Shown here: one piece after another, positions 1 through 7,949 of the stretch
Layout: every line of letters starts with the position of its first letter
Position numbering within the stretch: the stretch's first letter is position 1
Source: CAXSEF01 sp964236535
Lineage (GTDB): Bacteria; Pseudomonadota; Alphaproteobacteria; Acetobacterales; Acetobacteraceae
Length of the DNA stretch: 56,629 nt
Direction: 5' to 3'
Assembly: GCA_964236535.1 (NCBI GenBank)
Contig: CAXSEF010000011.1
Location: 1-56,629, forward strand
The notes under the pieces: model-generated
What the model was told of the DNA's origin: nothing
The model's database searches: none
Seen by the model: the letters and a program-made list of their open reading frames with translations, nothing else
Translations under genes and position numbers: made by a program

Positions 1-82
1 GCCCGCGCAAGGTTCCGATGACCCGCTCGGGTCATCGGAATGCGGGCGGAGGGAGCGCCCGGCCCTGCTTTGCTTGCAGGTC
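1..82. repeat. Intergenic palindromic element, head module (cut by window edge)
   Basis: Part of a mosaic element found about twenty times here. I label its modules A (CCAGAGGC, 3 nt, GCCTCTGG), B (CCAAAGGC, 2-3 nt, GCCTTTGG), C (CCAAAGGCC, 2-4 nt, GGCCTTTGG), D (GGGTCTGGGC paired with GCCCGGCC) and H (a head hairpin). This copy shows H: perfect 12-bp arms at 13-24 and 29-40, with constant flanks GCGCAAGG and TGCGGGCGGAGGG. It ends in GCTTTGCTTGCAGG. It lies 3' of the receiver gene that ends at 123. Confidence 0.85.
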
Positions 83-122
83 GGTGCCCGGGGCCGCCGG
101 GACCAGGTGCACTCGGCGCGGG

Positions 123-488
123 TCAGGCCAGGTCGGTGAGGCGCTTGGCGGCGGTGCAGATTTCCGAGGGCAGGTAGGGCTTGGCGATGAACAGGTCGCG
201 GCCGGTGAGCGCGGCGGCGGCCATGTCGTGGCGGCCGGTGACGAAGATGACCGGCAGGCCGGGCTGGTGCTCGCGGGCGCGGGCGGCGAGGCTGCCGCCG
301 TCGAGGCTGCCGGGCAGCTGCATGTCGGTGAGCATCAGCTGGATCGCGGGGTCGGCCCTGATCATCAGCAGCGCCTCGTCGCCGGTCTCGGCTTCCAGCA
401 CCTCGAAGCCCTCGTCGGCCAGCGCCTCGGCCAGGGTGAGGCGGATGAGGAACTCGTCCTCGACAATCAGGATACGCTTGCTCGTCAC
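123..488 (-). CDS. Single-domain response regulator (CheY-like receiver)
   Basis: A 121-residue stand-alone receiver domain with no output domain. It should accept phosphate from a histidine kinase or phosphotransferase and act by protein contact. The acidic pocket is VEDE (residues 9-12), the phospho-acceptor is Asp55 in LTDMQL, the switch Thr lies in FVTGR and the conserved Lys is Lys103 in AKPY. I chose the GTG at 488 because the receiver fold begins right after it and GAGG lies a few bases upstream. An ATG at 512 and an in-frame ATG at 614 would only add a basic, low-complexity leader. Divergent from the hydroxylase gene at 790. It closely resembles the receiver at 4547-4921. Its partner is not identifiable. 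Confidence 0.85.
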   Translation of the reverse strand: MTSKRILIVEDEFLIRLTLAEALADEGFEVLEAETGDEALLMIRADPAIQLMLTDMQLPGSLDGGSLAARAREHQPGLPVIFVTGRHDMAAAALTGRDLFIAKPYLPSEICTAAKRLTDLA

Positions 489-789
489 CGTGGACCTCGA
501 CCTGCTGCGCATGGGCGTCGCCCAGCCCCCTGCGCGTCGCGGGCGGACACTGCCAGCCAACGGCGCCGGGCCATAGCGGGGCGGGCGTCGCCTCAACGGG
601 ATGTGATGAGGCATGGCATGGCGGGGAGCGGAACTGTCCTGGCGGGCGGGCAGCCCGGCGGGTGTGGCATGGCCGGGTGTGCGGCGCGGGCGGGCGTGCT
701 ACAGGGCGGGGGTGGGTGCGACGCCGGTCCTGGGGCGGCGTGGTCCAGGCCGGCGCTGGTTGCCGGACCACACGCGCGGCGAGGTGCTG
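489..789. other. Divergent intergenic region, no gene seen
   Basis: This separates the receiver gene from the hydroxylase gene. It must hold promoters for both, but I see no convincing -35/-10 pair. The frame of the hydroxylase stays open back to an ATG at 613, but that stretch is low-complexity and does not look like protein. The only clear structure is the leader hairpin at 740-771. Confidence 0.5.
740..771 (+). promoter_or_regulatory. Leader stem-loop upstream of hydroxylase start
   Basis: GTGGTCC (740-746) pairs with GGACCAC (765-771). After one bulged A, GGC (748-750) pairs with GCC (762-764), closing an 11-nt loop. The hairpin ends 9 nt before the GAGG ribosome site (781-784) and 18 nt before the ATG at 790. 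It could affect translation, but no known riboswitch class is recognisable. Confidence 0.35.
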
Positions 790-1746
790 ATGATCGATCC
801 GTTCACCCTGCTGGCCGGGTGGCTGCAGGAGCACCTGCTGGTGCCGGCGCTGTATGCGCTCGACCTGATGGACTGGGAGGACGTCGCCTTCGGCTGGGCG
901 ATCTTCGCGGTGTACGGGGTGGTGCAGGTGGCGGCGACCTATGCGGTGTGCGTGCCGCTGGAGCGGCTGCGGCCGCTGCAGCACTGGCCGGACCGGCACG
1001 CGGTGGGGGTCGACGTGCTGTACACGCTGGTGTCGCGGGTGGGGGTGTTCCCGCTGGTGACGTTCGTGCTGTTCTACCAGCTGCAGGTGGACCTCAACGG
1101 CTTCCTCACCGACCACGGCTGGGTGCCGCCGACGCTGGAGCGGCTGGTGCCGGCGCTGCTGGGGCGGCCGGTGCTGACCTTCGCGTGCTACCTGCTGGTG
1201 CTGGATTTCGCCGACTACTGGCGGCACCGGCTGTCGCACCGGTTCGGCTGGTGGTGGGCGCTGCACTCGCTGCACCATGCGCAGGAGCAGATGACGTTCT
1301 GGTCGGACGACCGCAACCACGTGGTCGACGACCTGATCCAGTACGTGTGGTTCATGGTGCTGGCGCTGCTGATCGGCATTCCGCCGATGCAGTTCCCGCT
1401 GCTGGTGCTGCTGCAGCGGCTGCTGGAAAGCATGAGCCATGCCAACACGACGGCGCATTTCGGGCGGGTCGGCGACCGGCTGCTGATCTCGCCGCGGTTC
1501 CACCGGGCGCACCACGGGATTGCCGCGGCGGGGGAGCGGAGCTGCAACTACGGGGCGGTGCTGCCGTACTGGGACATGCTGTTCGGCACGGCGGACTTCG
1601 CGCGGGTGTGCGTCGAGACCGGGGACCCGGGGGCGGAGCACGCGCTGGTGCATGGGAGCTGGGCCCAGCAGCAGGCGGCGGGGCTGCGGCGCGCGGTGCG
1701 GATCGTGCGGCGGCAGCGGGAGAAGCGGCGGATGGCGGGGGCGTAG
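790..1746 (+). CDS. Sterol desaturase / fatty acid hydroxylase family membrane protein
   Basis: A 318-residue integral membrane diiron enzyme of the fatty acid hydroxylase superfamily. It carries the histidine clusters expected to bind the two irons: HRLSH, then HSLHH, then HRAHHG further on. Several hydrophobic segments precede and separate them. Members use O2 to hydroxylate or desaturate sterols, lipids or carotenoids, and the substrate cannot be told from sequence. I chose ATG 790 (MIDPFTLLAG) because GAGG lies 6 nt upstream and the family fold starts here. The open frame back to 613 is GC-rich noise. Downstream is a palindromic element shared with the convergent pyk gene. Confidence 0.88.
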   Translation: MIDPFTLLAGWLQEHLLVPALYALDLMDWEDVAFGWAIFAVYGVVQVAATYAVCVPLERLRPLQHWPDRHAVGVDVLYTLVSRVGVFPLVTFVLFYQLQVDLNGFLTDHGWVPPTLERLVPALLGRPVLTFACYLLVLDFADYWRHRLSHRFGWWWALHSLHHAQEQMTFWSDDRNHVVDDLIQYVWFMVLALLIGIPPMQFPLLVLLQRLLESMSHANTTAHFGRVGDRLLISPRFHRAHHGIAAAGERSCNYGAVLPYWDMLFGTADFARVCVETGDPGAEHALVHGSWAQQQAAGLRRAVRIVRRQREKRRMAGA

Positions 1747-1756
1747 GGGAGGGAAG

Positions 1757-2012
1757 AAAGGCCAGAGGCTCCGCCTCTGGACTCCGCCAGGGCGAGCCGC
1801 CCTGGACCGGCATCCTGCAGTTTCATCGCCGTTCCGGCCGGCTGGGCTCTGCCTCGGCCGGCACTAATGGCCCGGGCGGGCCCCTGGAACCTTGTACGGG
1901 CTACGCCCATACCCGCCAAAAGCCTGAGGTCTCTGGAAACCCCTTCCTTAAGCATAGGGATTCCAAAGGCCAGGCCTTTGGCGGAGTCCAGAGGCAGAGC
2001 CTCTGGCCTTGC
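1757..2012. repeat. Intergenic palindromic element (double copy)
   Basis: Module A at 1762-1780 on the + strand and a reversed B-A pair at 1963-1981 and 1988-2006 bound the region. Between them is an H-type hairpin (arms 1834-1840 and 1855-1861) with decayed D and C modules. It fills the gap between the convergent hydroxylase and pyk genes and probably ends both transcripts. Confidence 0.85.
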
Positions 2013-3446
2013 CTACTTGACGTTGGCCACCCGCAGCGCATTGGTCGTGCCCGACTGCCCGAACGGCACGCCGGCGGCGACGACGATGGTGCTGCCTGCG
2101 CCGGCGTGGCCTTCGCGGCGGGCGAGCTTGCCGGCCTTGGCGACGGCCTCGGTCATGGTGGCGACCTGCTCGGCGATGGTGGCGTGGACGCCCCAGACGA
2201 CGGCGAGGCGCCGCGCGGTGGCGACGTTGCTGGTCATGCCGAGCACCGGCACCTCGGGGCGGGCGCGGGCGATGCGGAGCACGGTGGCGCCGGACTCGCT
2301 GTAGGCGGCGATGGCGTCGGCGCCGATGCTGTGCGCGACCTGGCGGGCGGCGGCGGCGATGGCGTCGGAGATCGAGCCGTCCGGTTCGGGGCGGCTGGCG
2401 TCGGTGATGGCGCGCCAGCCGCCGTCCTGTTCCACGCGGGCGACGATGCGGTCCATGATGGTGACGGCCTCGATCGGGTACTGGCCGGCGGCGGTCTCGG
2501 CGCTGAGCATGACGGCGTCGGCGCCGTCGAACACCGCGGTGGCGACGTCGGAGGCCTCGGCGCGGGTGGGCGCGGGGGCGGTGATCATGCTCTCCAGCAT
2601 CTGGGTGGCGACCACGACCGGGCGGCCCGCCTGGCGGCAGGCGCGGACGATGCGCTTCTGGGCGAGCGGGACCTCCTCGGGGGGGAGCTCGACGCCGAGG
2701 TCGCCGCGCGCGACCATGACGGCGTCGGACAGCGCGATGATCTCGTCGAGCCGGTCGAGCGCCTGCGGCTTCTCCAGCTTGGTCATGATCCAGGCGCGGC
2801 CGGCGGCGATCTCGCGCGCCTCGGCGACGTCCTCGGGGCGCTGGACGAAGGACAGGCCGATGAACTCGACGCCCTGGTCGAGCACGAAGGCGAGGTCCTC
2901 GCGGTCCTTGGCGGTCAGCGCGGGGATGGCGAGGGCGACGTCGGGGACGTTGACGCCCTTGCGGTCGGACAGCGGGCCGCCGGTGAGCACCTCGGTTTCC
3001 AGGTGGTCGCCGCGGTTGCGGTCGACGCGCAGGCGGAGCTTGCCGTCGTCGAGCAGCAGCATGGTGCCGATGCCGGCGGCGGCCATGATCTCGGTGTGCG
3101 GGAGCTGGACGCGCTCGCGGTCGCCGGGGACCGGGCTGAGGTCGAGGCGGAACTTCTGGCCGGTCTGCAGGTGGACGCGGCCGGCGCCGAAGCGGCCGAC
3201 GCGCAGCTTGGGGCCCTGGACGTCGGCGAGGATGCCGATCGGGCGGCCGACGCGTTCCTCCAGCTGGCGGATCAGGGCGATGCGGGCGGCGTGGTCCTCG
3301 TGGCTGCCGTGGCTGAAGTTGAGGCGGAACACGTCGGCGCCGGCGTCGAACAGGCGGGCGAGGACCTCGGGCGAGGAGCTGCTCGGGCCGAGCGTCGCGA
3401 GGATCTTGGTCCGACGCGAGCGGCGCATCTTGCGCAAGCCGGGCAT
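2013..3446 (-). CDS. pyk: Pyruvate kinase
   Basis: 477 residues, the normal length for bacterial pyruvate kinase. It converts phosphoenolpyruvate and ADP to pyruvate and ATP in the last step of glycolysis. Visible signatures are the N-terminal TKILATLGPSS, the substrate motif RLNFSHG, LADVQGPKLRVG, the active-site MTKLEKPQA, MVARGDLGVE and the effector-domain MLSAETAAGQYP. A start at 3446 (MPGLRKMRRSRRTK) has GGAG about 9 nt upstream, and a second Met at 3428 is possible. The open frame extends much further upstream but crosses the divergent DUF1244 gene and the repeat, so it is not real. The neighbours DUF1244 and GapR give a classic alphaproteobacterial order. Confidence 0.97.
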   Translation of the reverse strand: MPGLRKMRRSRRTKILATLGPSSSSPEVLARLFDAGADVFRLNFSHGSHEDHAARIALIRQLEERVGRPIGILADVQGPKLRVGRFGAGRVHLQTGQKFRLDLSPVPGDRERVQLPHTEIMAAAGIGTMLLLDDGKLRLRVDRNRGDHLETEVLTGGPLSDRKGVNVPDVALAIPALTAKDREDLAFVLDQGVEFIGLSFVQRPEDVAEAREIAAGRAWIMTKLEKPQALDRLDEIIALSDAVMVARGDLGVELPPEEVPLAQKRIVRACRQAGRPVVVATQMLESMITAPAPTRAEASDVATAVFDGADAVMLSAETAAGQYPIEAVTIMDRIVARVEQDGGWRAITDASRPEPDGSISDAIAAAARQVAHSIGADAIAAYSESGATVLRIARARPEVPVLGMTSNVATARRLAVVWGVHATIAEQVATMTEAVAKAGKLARREGHAGAGSTIVVAAGVPFGQSGTTNALRVANVK

Positions 3447-3623
3447 CCTGTCTCCGATCGGACCGGTGTCGGCCCCTGCTGTGCCGCTCCGGGCCTGGGC
3501 GCGCGTGCCCCGGCGGACAGACACCGGCCGGCGCGCCGGCGCAAGGGGTTCCGCGACGCCGGCGGGCGTGCGATGTGGCGCGCCCGATCGCCGCGGTCCG
3601 CGGCGCAGCACGAGGAGGCCCGG

Positions 3624-3923
3624 ATGGCGGCACCAGAGCTCGACGATGCGACCCGCACCGAACTCGAGGCGGCGGCGTTCCGCCGGCTGGTCGGGCACCT
3701 GCGCGAGCGGACCGACGTGCAGAACATCGAACTGATGACGCTGGCCGGGTTCTGCCGCAACTGCCTGTCGCGGTGGTACCGCGAGGCGGCGGGGGAGCGC
3801 GGGGTGACGATCGAGGACCCGGACGCGCGGGAGATCGTCTACGGCATGCCGTATCGCGAGTGGCAGGCGCTGCATCAGGCGGGGGCAAGTGCCGCGTTGC
3901 CGGCGGGGGTCGTGCACAGGTAG
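3624..3923 (+). CDS. DUF1244 family protein
   Basis: A 99-residue cytoplasmic protein of the DUF1244 family, function unknown. The conserved core reads FRRLVGHLRERTDVQNIELM, then AGFCRNCLSRWYREAA, with two cysteines in the CRNC motif, and later YGMPYREWQ. A strong GAGGAGG sits about 7 nt upstream of ATG 3624 and sets the start. Divergent from pyk, the arrangement seen in many alphaproteobacteria. The paired cysteines could bind a metal, but that is inference. Confidence 0.9.
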   Translation: MAAPELDDATRTELEAAAFRRLVGHLRERTDVQNIELMTLAGFCRNCLSRWYREAAGERGVTIEDPDAREIVYGMPYREWQALHQAGASAALPAGVVHR

Positions 3924-3952
3924 GCGAGGCCGGGGTGAGGGGACCGACCAGG

Positions 3953-4081
3953 CAGGCAAGGCCAGAGGCTCTGCCTCTGGACTCCGCCAAAGGCTAGCCT
4001 TTGGAATCCCTGTGCTCAAGGAAGGGGTTTCCAAAGGCCTCAGGCCTTTGGCGGGTCTGGGCAGAGCCCGGCCTTGCCTGC
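3953..4081. repeat. Intergenic palindromic element (A-B-C-D order)
   Basis: A complete copy read on the + strand: A at 3962-3980, B at 3987-4004, a linker with GGAAGGGGTTTCC, then C and D, ending GCCTTGCCTGC. It lies between the co-directional DUF1244 and gapR genes, just before the gapR promoter, so it may insulate gapR from upstream transcription. Confidence 0.88.
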
Positions 4082-4085
4082 TGCG

Positions 4086-4118
4086 TTGACCTCGGCCGGG
4101 TCGCGGGATATTCCCGCG
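4086..4118 (+). promoter_or_regulatory. Predicted gapR promoter with overlapping dyad
   Basis: TTGACC (4086-4091) and TATTCC (4109-4114) are separated by 17 nt. CGCGGGA (4102-4108) and TCCCGCG (4112-4118) form a 7-bp-arm dyad lying directly over the -10. The start codon is at 4144, preceded by AGGGGA (4131-4136). The dyad looks like an operator, and the factor is unknown. Confidence 0.5.
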
Positions 4119-4143
4119 CCCCTCACAGCCAGGGGATGCGGCG

Positions 4144-4446
4144 ATGGCGCTCGACAGCGAAGACGCGAACGAGATCGGGCTGGACGAGGAGCTGAAGTCC
4201 GCGACACCGGCGGTGGGCGGGATCGCCGCCGACCGGCTGCGCAGCATCATCGAGCGAGTGGAGCGGCTGGAGGAGGAGAAGAAGGCGCTGTCCAGCGACA
4301 TCAAGGACATCTTTTCCGAGGCGAAATCAGCGGGTTTCGACGTGAAGATCATCCGGCAGATCATCCGGCAGCGCAAGCAGGAGCCGGCCGAGATCGAGGA
4401 GGAGGAGACGCTGCTCGACGTCTATCGCCGCGCGCTCGGGATGTAG
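4144..4446 (+). CDS. gapR: GapR-like DNA-binding protein (DUF2312)
   Basis: A 100-residue DUF2312 protein. In Caulobacter, GapR binds overtwisted, AT-rich DNA ahead of replication forks and transcription complexes and stimulates type II topoisomerases. The family core is clear: DRLRSIIERVERLEEEKKAL forming a coiled-coil helix, then DIKDIFSEAKSAGFD, and a basic helix IRQIIRQRKQ. The acidic N-terminal 25 residues are less conserved. The start is fixed by AGGGGA 7-12 nt upstream. It follows DUF1244 and pyk, a conserved alphaproteobacterial neighbourhood. A promoter with an overlapping dyad lies just upstream. Confidence 0.93.
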   Translation: MALDSEDANEIGLDEELKSATPAVGGIAADRLRSIIERVERLEEEKKALSSDIKDIFSEAKSAGFDVKIIRQIIRQRKQEPAEIEEEETLLDVYRRALGM

Positions 4447-4546
4447 CGCCGGGGTCCGGCCGGTCGGAGTGCGATGCGTGCGGGCCGCGCCGTCGTGCTG
4501 CGGGCCGGCCCGACCCGTGCCGGGGGGCGGAGCACGGCGGGGTGGT

Positions 4547-4921
4547 TCAGCGGCGGGCGGTGGCGCGCAGGATGGCGTCGACGATCTCGCGCAGGCTGTA
4601 CGGCTTGGTGATGAACACGACGGGCGGCCGCAGCGTGGTCAGGCGGTCCATCAGCTTGACCGCGTAGCCGGAGACGACCAGCACCGGGATGGCGGGGTCC
4701 TGCAGCCGCGCCTGCATGGCCACGTCGATGCCGTCGAGCATGCCTGGCATCTGCACGTCGGTGAGCAGGATGTCGAACGCGTCGGGGCCGGCGAGCAGGG
4801 CGGCCGCCGCGTCGCCGCTCGGCGCCTCGACGACCTCGAAGCCCTCGTCGCGGAGCGCCTCGGCGGTCATCATCCGCACCAGACCCTCGTCCTCGACCAG
4901 CAGTACGCGCGCAGATGCCAC
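4547..4921 (-). CDS. Single-domain response regulator (CheY-like receiver)
   Basis: A 124-residue receiver-only protein. It shows VEDE (residues 9-12), phospho-acceptor Asp55 in LTDVQMPG, a switch Ser in VVSGYA and the Lys of ITKPY. The GTG at 4921 is chosen because GAGGAGG lies 4 nt upstream and the domain begins at once. A longer frame to an ATG at 5002 adds a non-conserved leader. It resembles the receiver at 123-488 in length, GTG start and the EALxDEGFEV helix, so the two are probably paralogues. No kinase is adjacent. Confidence 0.86.
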   Translation of the reverse strand: MASARVLLVEDEGLVRMMTAEALRDEGFEVVEAPSGDAAAALLAGPDAFDILLTDVQMPGMLDGIDVAMQARLQDPAIPVLVVSGYAVKLMDRLTTLRPPVVFITKPYSLREIVDAILRATARR

Positions 4922-5148
4922 CAAGCCTCCTCGCAGAACAGGCCACGGCAGGGTGCGGGCCAGGACTCGTGCAACGCAGCCTGGGCGTGGCGGGACGGCC
5001 ATGGACCATCACGTTCCGAGGACAAGCCACACGAAGCCGCGATCGTCCGCACCGGGTGGCATGCGGCGCGGGCCGCCGGGGCAGGGGCGGGTCGAGCGGC
5101 CGGGATCGGCCGGGGCGGGATCACCTGGGGCGGATCACCCGGTCCGGA

Positions 5149-5961
5149 TTAGCCGGGTGTGCGGCGGGCGGCGCGGGTCCCGGGCGACGCCAGGCTGGCG
5201 GCGGCGAACACCGCGGTGCTCAGGGCGGTGATCCAGAAGCTCGCGGGCCAGTCGGTCCACCAGGCGAGCGCGAGGCCGCACCACGCCTCGGCCAGCGCCA
5301 GGGCCACCGAGAGCGCGACGCCGCGGGCGACCGCGGTGGTCAGGCGCTGCGCCGCCGCGGCGGGGCCGACCAGCAGGGCGAACACCAGCAGCACGCCGAC
5401 GATCTGGCTGCACGCCGCGGTGGCGAGTGCGACCAGGGCGAGGAACAGGGCGGAGACCAGGCGCAGGTCGACGCCGCCGGCCTCGGCGAGCTCCGGGTGC
5501 AGGCTGGCGAACAGCAGCGGCCGCGAGATCGCGGCGGTGCCGGCGGCGCAGGCCAGGGTCATGGCGAGCAGGACGAGCAGGGTAGGGCGGTCGACGCCGA
5601 GCACGTTGCCGAACAGCAGCGCGGTGGCCTGGCTGGCGCCGGCGGTGAAGAAGTGCAGGAACAGTAGCCCCAGCCCGAGGCTGAGTGCCAGCACCATGCC
5701 GATCGCCACGTCGCGGCCGGCGACGCGCTCGCCGAGCGCGCCCATCGCGACCCCGCCGCCGACCGTGGCGAGCAGCATTCCCCACAGCGGCGGCGCGCCG
5801 AGCAGCACCGCGCCGGTGGCGCCGGCGAAGCCGACATGGGCCAGGGCGTGGCCGGCGAAGGTCTGCGCGCGCAGCACCAGGAAGTAGCCGACGAGGCCGG
5901 AGAGGGCGCCGACCAGGCCGGCGGCGGCGAAGGCCTGGCGCATGAAGTCGTAGGCGAACAT
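5149..5961 (-). CDS. znuB: Zinc ABC transporter, permease subunit
   Basis: 270 residues with about eight hydrophobic segments, a member of the ABC-3 (ZnuB/TroC/MntB) permease family. Typical stretches include the N-terminal YDFMRQAFAAAGLVGALSG, the motif QTFAGHALAHVGFAGA, and CSQIVGVLLVFALLVGPAA near the end. Its ATG shares one base with the znuC stop (TGATG at 5959-5963), so the two are translationally coupled. It is the third gene of the znuA-znuC-znuB operon. Zinc rather than manganese is favoured by the divergent zur gene and the Zur-box-like dyad. Confidence 0.92.
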   Translation of the reverse strand: MFAYDFMRQAFAAAGLVGALSGLVGYFLVLRAQTFAGHALAHVGFAGATGAVLLGAPPLWGMLLATVGGGVAMGALGERVAGRDVAIGMVLALSLGLGLLFLHFFTAGASQATALLFGNVLGVDRPTLLVLLAMTLACAAGTAAISRPLLFASLHPELAEAGGVDLRLVSALFLALVALATAACSQIVGVLLVFALLVGPAAAAQRLTTAVARGVALSVALALAEAWCGLALAWWTDWPASFWITALSTAVFAAASLASPGTRAARRTPG

Positions 5962-6878
5962 CAGCCGGGGCCGCCGGCCGCATGCCGCGTGCCGGCGAAG
6001 GGGCGGGGCGGGTCGGGGGCTGCGACCACGATGCGGCGCCGGCCGGTGTGCACGACCTCGATCGGCGTGCCGTAGAGCCGCGACAGCACCGGGCCGGTCA
6101 CCACCTCGTCGGGGGTGCCGAGCGCGGCCTCGCCGTGGCCGAGCACCAGCACCCGGTCCTGGGTGTCCGGCGTCGGCGCGGGCAGCATGGGCCCGGCCAG
6201 CATGGGGTTCAGGTCGTGGGTGCTGAACAGCACCGCGATGCCGAGCTCCCGCTGCAGGCCGCGCACCAGCGACACGATGCCGGCCTGGCGGCGCGGGTCG
6301 AGCCCGGCCAGCGGCTCGTCGAGCAGCAGCAGGCGCGGGCGGCCGAGCAGCGCCTGGGCGAGCAGCAGGCGCTGGCGCTCGCCGCCGGAGAGCTCGGCGA
6401 CCGGGCGCGCCGCCAGCGCGCTCGCGTCGACGAGGCCGAGCGCGCGGTCGACGTCGCGGCGGTCGGCGGCGCTGCGCAGCGCCAGGCCCCAGCGCCGGCC
6501 GCGGCAGGCGGCCTGCACGAACTCGCGCCCGCTGAGGCGGACCGCCGGCAGGCCGCGCGACTGCGGCATGGCGCCGATCGCCGGGTGGCCGCGCCGCGCC
6601 GGCTCGCCCAGCACCCGGATGGCGCCGGCGGCGGGGGGCACCAGGCCGAGGATCGCCCGCATCAGCGTGGTCTTGCCGGCCCCGTTGGCGCCGAGCACGG
6701 TGACGAACTCGCCGGCGCCGATGCGCAGCGTGGCGTTGCTCAGGATGCTCCGGCCGCCGCGGGCGAGGGTGACGCCCGCCAGCTCGACCGCGTGCGCGTG
6801 GGGCTGGGCGCGGATTGGGCCGCGCGGGGGCGCGGGCGGGTGTTCCGGCGCGGCGGGGTCGTGGGGGTCCGGCGTCAC
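5961..6878 (-). CDS. znuC: Zinc ABC transporter, ATP-binding subunit
   Basis: 305 residues. The ABC ATPase motifs run in order: Walker A GANGAGKTT, a Q-loop near GAMPQSRGLP, signature ELSGGERQRLLLAQALL, Walker B LLLLDEPLAGLD and H-loop STHDLN. A GTG start at 6878 overlaps the znuA stop as GTGA (6875-6878). The first 35 or so residues are a proline- and histidine-rich leader (PHDPAAPEHPPAPP), which could bind metal. A C-terminal extension after the H-loop carries another short basic segment. It powers zinc import through ZnuB. Confidence 0.93.
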   Translation of the reverse strand: MTPDPHDPAAPEHPPAPPRGPIRAQPHAHAVELAGVTLARGGRSILSNATLRIGAGEFVTVLGANGAGKTTLMRAILGLVPPAAGAIRVLGEPARRGHPAIGAMPQSRGLPAVRLSGREFVQAACRGRRWGLALRSAADRRDVDRALGLVDASALAARPVAELSGGERQRLLLAQALLGRPRLLLLDEPLAGLDPRRQAGIVSLVRGLQRELGIAVLFSTHDLNPMLAGPMLPAPTPDTQDRVLVLGHGEAALGTPDEVVTGPVLSRLYGTPIEVVHTGRRRIVVAAPDPPRPFAGTRHAAGGPG

Positions 6879-7795
6879 GGGCGTGGCGGGTCGCGGCCCA
6901 GCGCGCCGGCGACGGCGTCGAGCTCGGCCAGCATCCAGGCCTGGTAGGTGGCGCCGGCGGGCTCGGTCTCGCTCACGCCCACCACCGGCACGCCGGACTG
7001 CCGGGCCACCGCCTCCAGGCGGGCGGCGGCGGTGTCGGTCGCCTGGCTGTTGGTGACCAGCAGGGCGATGCGGTGCCGGCGCAGGTCCTCCTCGAAGCGG
7101 GCGACGTCGGAGGCGGCGGGTTCGGTGCCGTTCATCACCGCGAGCTGGAACCGCTCGTTGCGCATGTGCAGCCCGAGGGCGGCGGCCATGTCCCCGAACA
7201 CCGGCTCGGTCGCGCCGATGGTGGCGCCGCCGAACTGGGCGCGCAGCCGGGTGACGCGGGCCTGCACGGCGGCGAGCGAGTCGAGGACGCGGGCGAGTGC
7301 GGCGCCGGTGTCGGCGGCGTGGGCCGGGTCGGCGCGGAGCAGCGCCCTGGCGAGCGCGCGGGCGTAGGCCGGCATGGTGGCGGGGTCGTACCAGACATGC
7401 GGGTTGTCGCCGTCGTGGCGCCCGACCAGGCCGGCGACCACGATCGTCTGCCGGGTGGGGCTGGGCGAGGCGGCGAGCAGGGTCGCGATCCAGGGGTCGT
7501 AGCCGACGCCGTTGGCCACCACGATGTCGGCCGCCGCGAGGTCGCGCGCCACCGAGGGGCTGGCCTCGAACAGGTGCGGGTCCTGGTCGGGGTTGGCGAG
7601 GATGCTGGTGACCTCCGCGCGTTCGCCGGCGAGCTGGCGGGCGACGTCGCCGTAGAAGTTCTCGGCGGCGACGATGCGCGGCACGGGGTGGGCGGCCGCG
7701 GCGGCCGGGGCGGGCCGGGCCGGGGCGGGCCGTGCCGACGCGGCGGCGGCGAGGGCGATGGCGGCGGTCAGGACATGCGGCGCGGCTCTGGGCAT
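6875..7795 (-). CDS. znuA: Zinc ABC transporter, periplasmic binding protein
   Basis: 306 residues with an N-terminal signal peptide (residues 1 to about 35, alanine- and proline-rich), then the cluster A-I metal-binding fold. Metal ligands are likely in DPHLFEASPS, NPHVWYDP, the Glu/His region after EPVFG and the C-terminal SETEPAG. The long histidine-rich loop of classical ZnuA is reduced to a short GRHDGDN stretch. The first gene of the operon, starting 36 nt from the Zur-box-like dyad, with GGAG upstream of ATG 7795. It captures Zn2+ in the periplasm and hands it to ZnuB. Confidence 0.92.
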   Translation of the reverse strand: MPRAAPHVLTAAIALAAAASARPAPARPAPAAAAAHPVPRIVAAENFYGDVARQLAGERAEVTSILANPDQDPHLFEASPSVARDLAAADIVVANGVGYDPWIATLLAASPSPTRQTIVVAGLVGRHDGDNPHVWYDPATMPAYARALARALLRADPAHAADTGAALARVLDSLAAVQARVTRLRAQFGGATIGATEPVFGDMAAALGLHMRNERFQLAVMNGTEPAASDVARFEEDLRRHRIALLVTNSQATDTAAARLEAVARQSGVPVVGVSETEPAGATYQAWMLAELDAVAGALGRDPPRP

Positions 7796-7830
7796 GGCTT
7801 GCTCCGGTCGCCGTCATGCTCGACCGCGGA

Positions 7831-7845
7831 TGTTACAGTATAACA
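7831..7845. promoter_or_regulatory. Zur-box-like operator between znuA and zur
   Basis: TGTTACAGTATAACA is a near-symmetric 15-mer in an otherwise GC-rich divergent region. It matches the general form of proteobacterial Zur boxes (TGTTATANTATAACA). It lies 36 nt upstream of the znuA start and about 105 nt upstream of zur, so one site could repress znuACB and also zur itself. TATACT on the minus strand inside the dyad could be the znuA -10. Confidence 0.75.
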
Positions 7846-7949
7846 CTGCGGCGGGGTCGTCCAGGCTGCACCCGCCCGGCACGCGGCGGCGGTGCGGGCA
7901 TTGAACCGGACGCGGTCTGGCGTGATATGCGCAGCAGGATGCGAGGCGG

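Noticed and set aside
18..3923. A 1301-codon open frame on the + strand covering the receiver, hydroxylase and pyk regions
   Set aside because: Most of it is antisense or out of frame to clear genes and low in complexity. Only its last 99 codons (DUF1244, from 3624) are real.
3953..4081. Peptides such as ARGSASGL, RPEALPLDSAKG and AESRGRASGL recurring in many frames
   Set aside because: They are translations of the palindromic intergenic element, not a protein family. They are a known source of mis-annotation.
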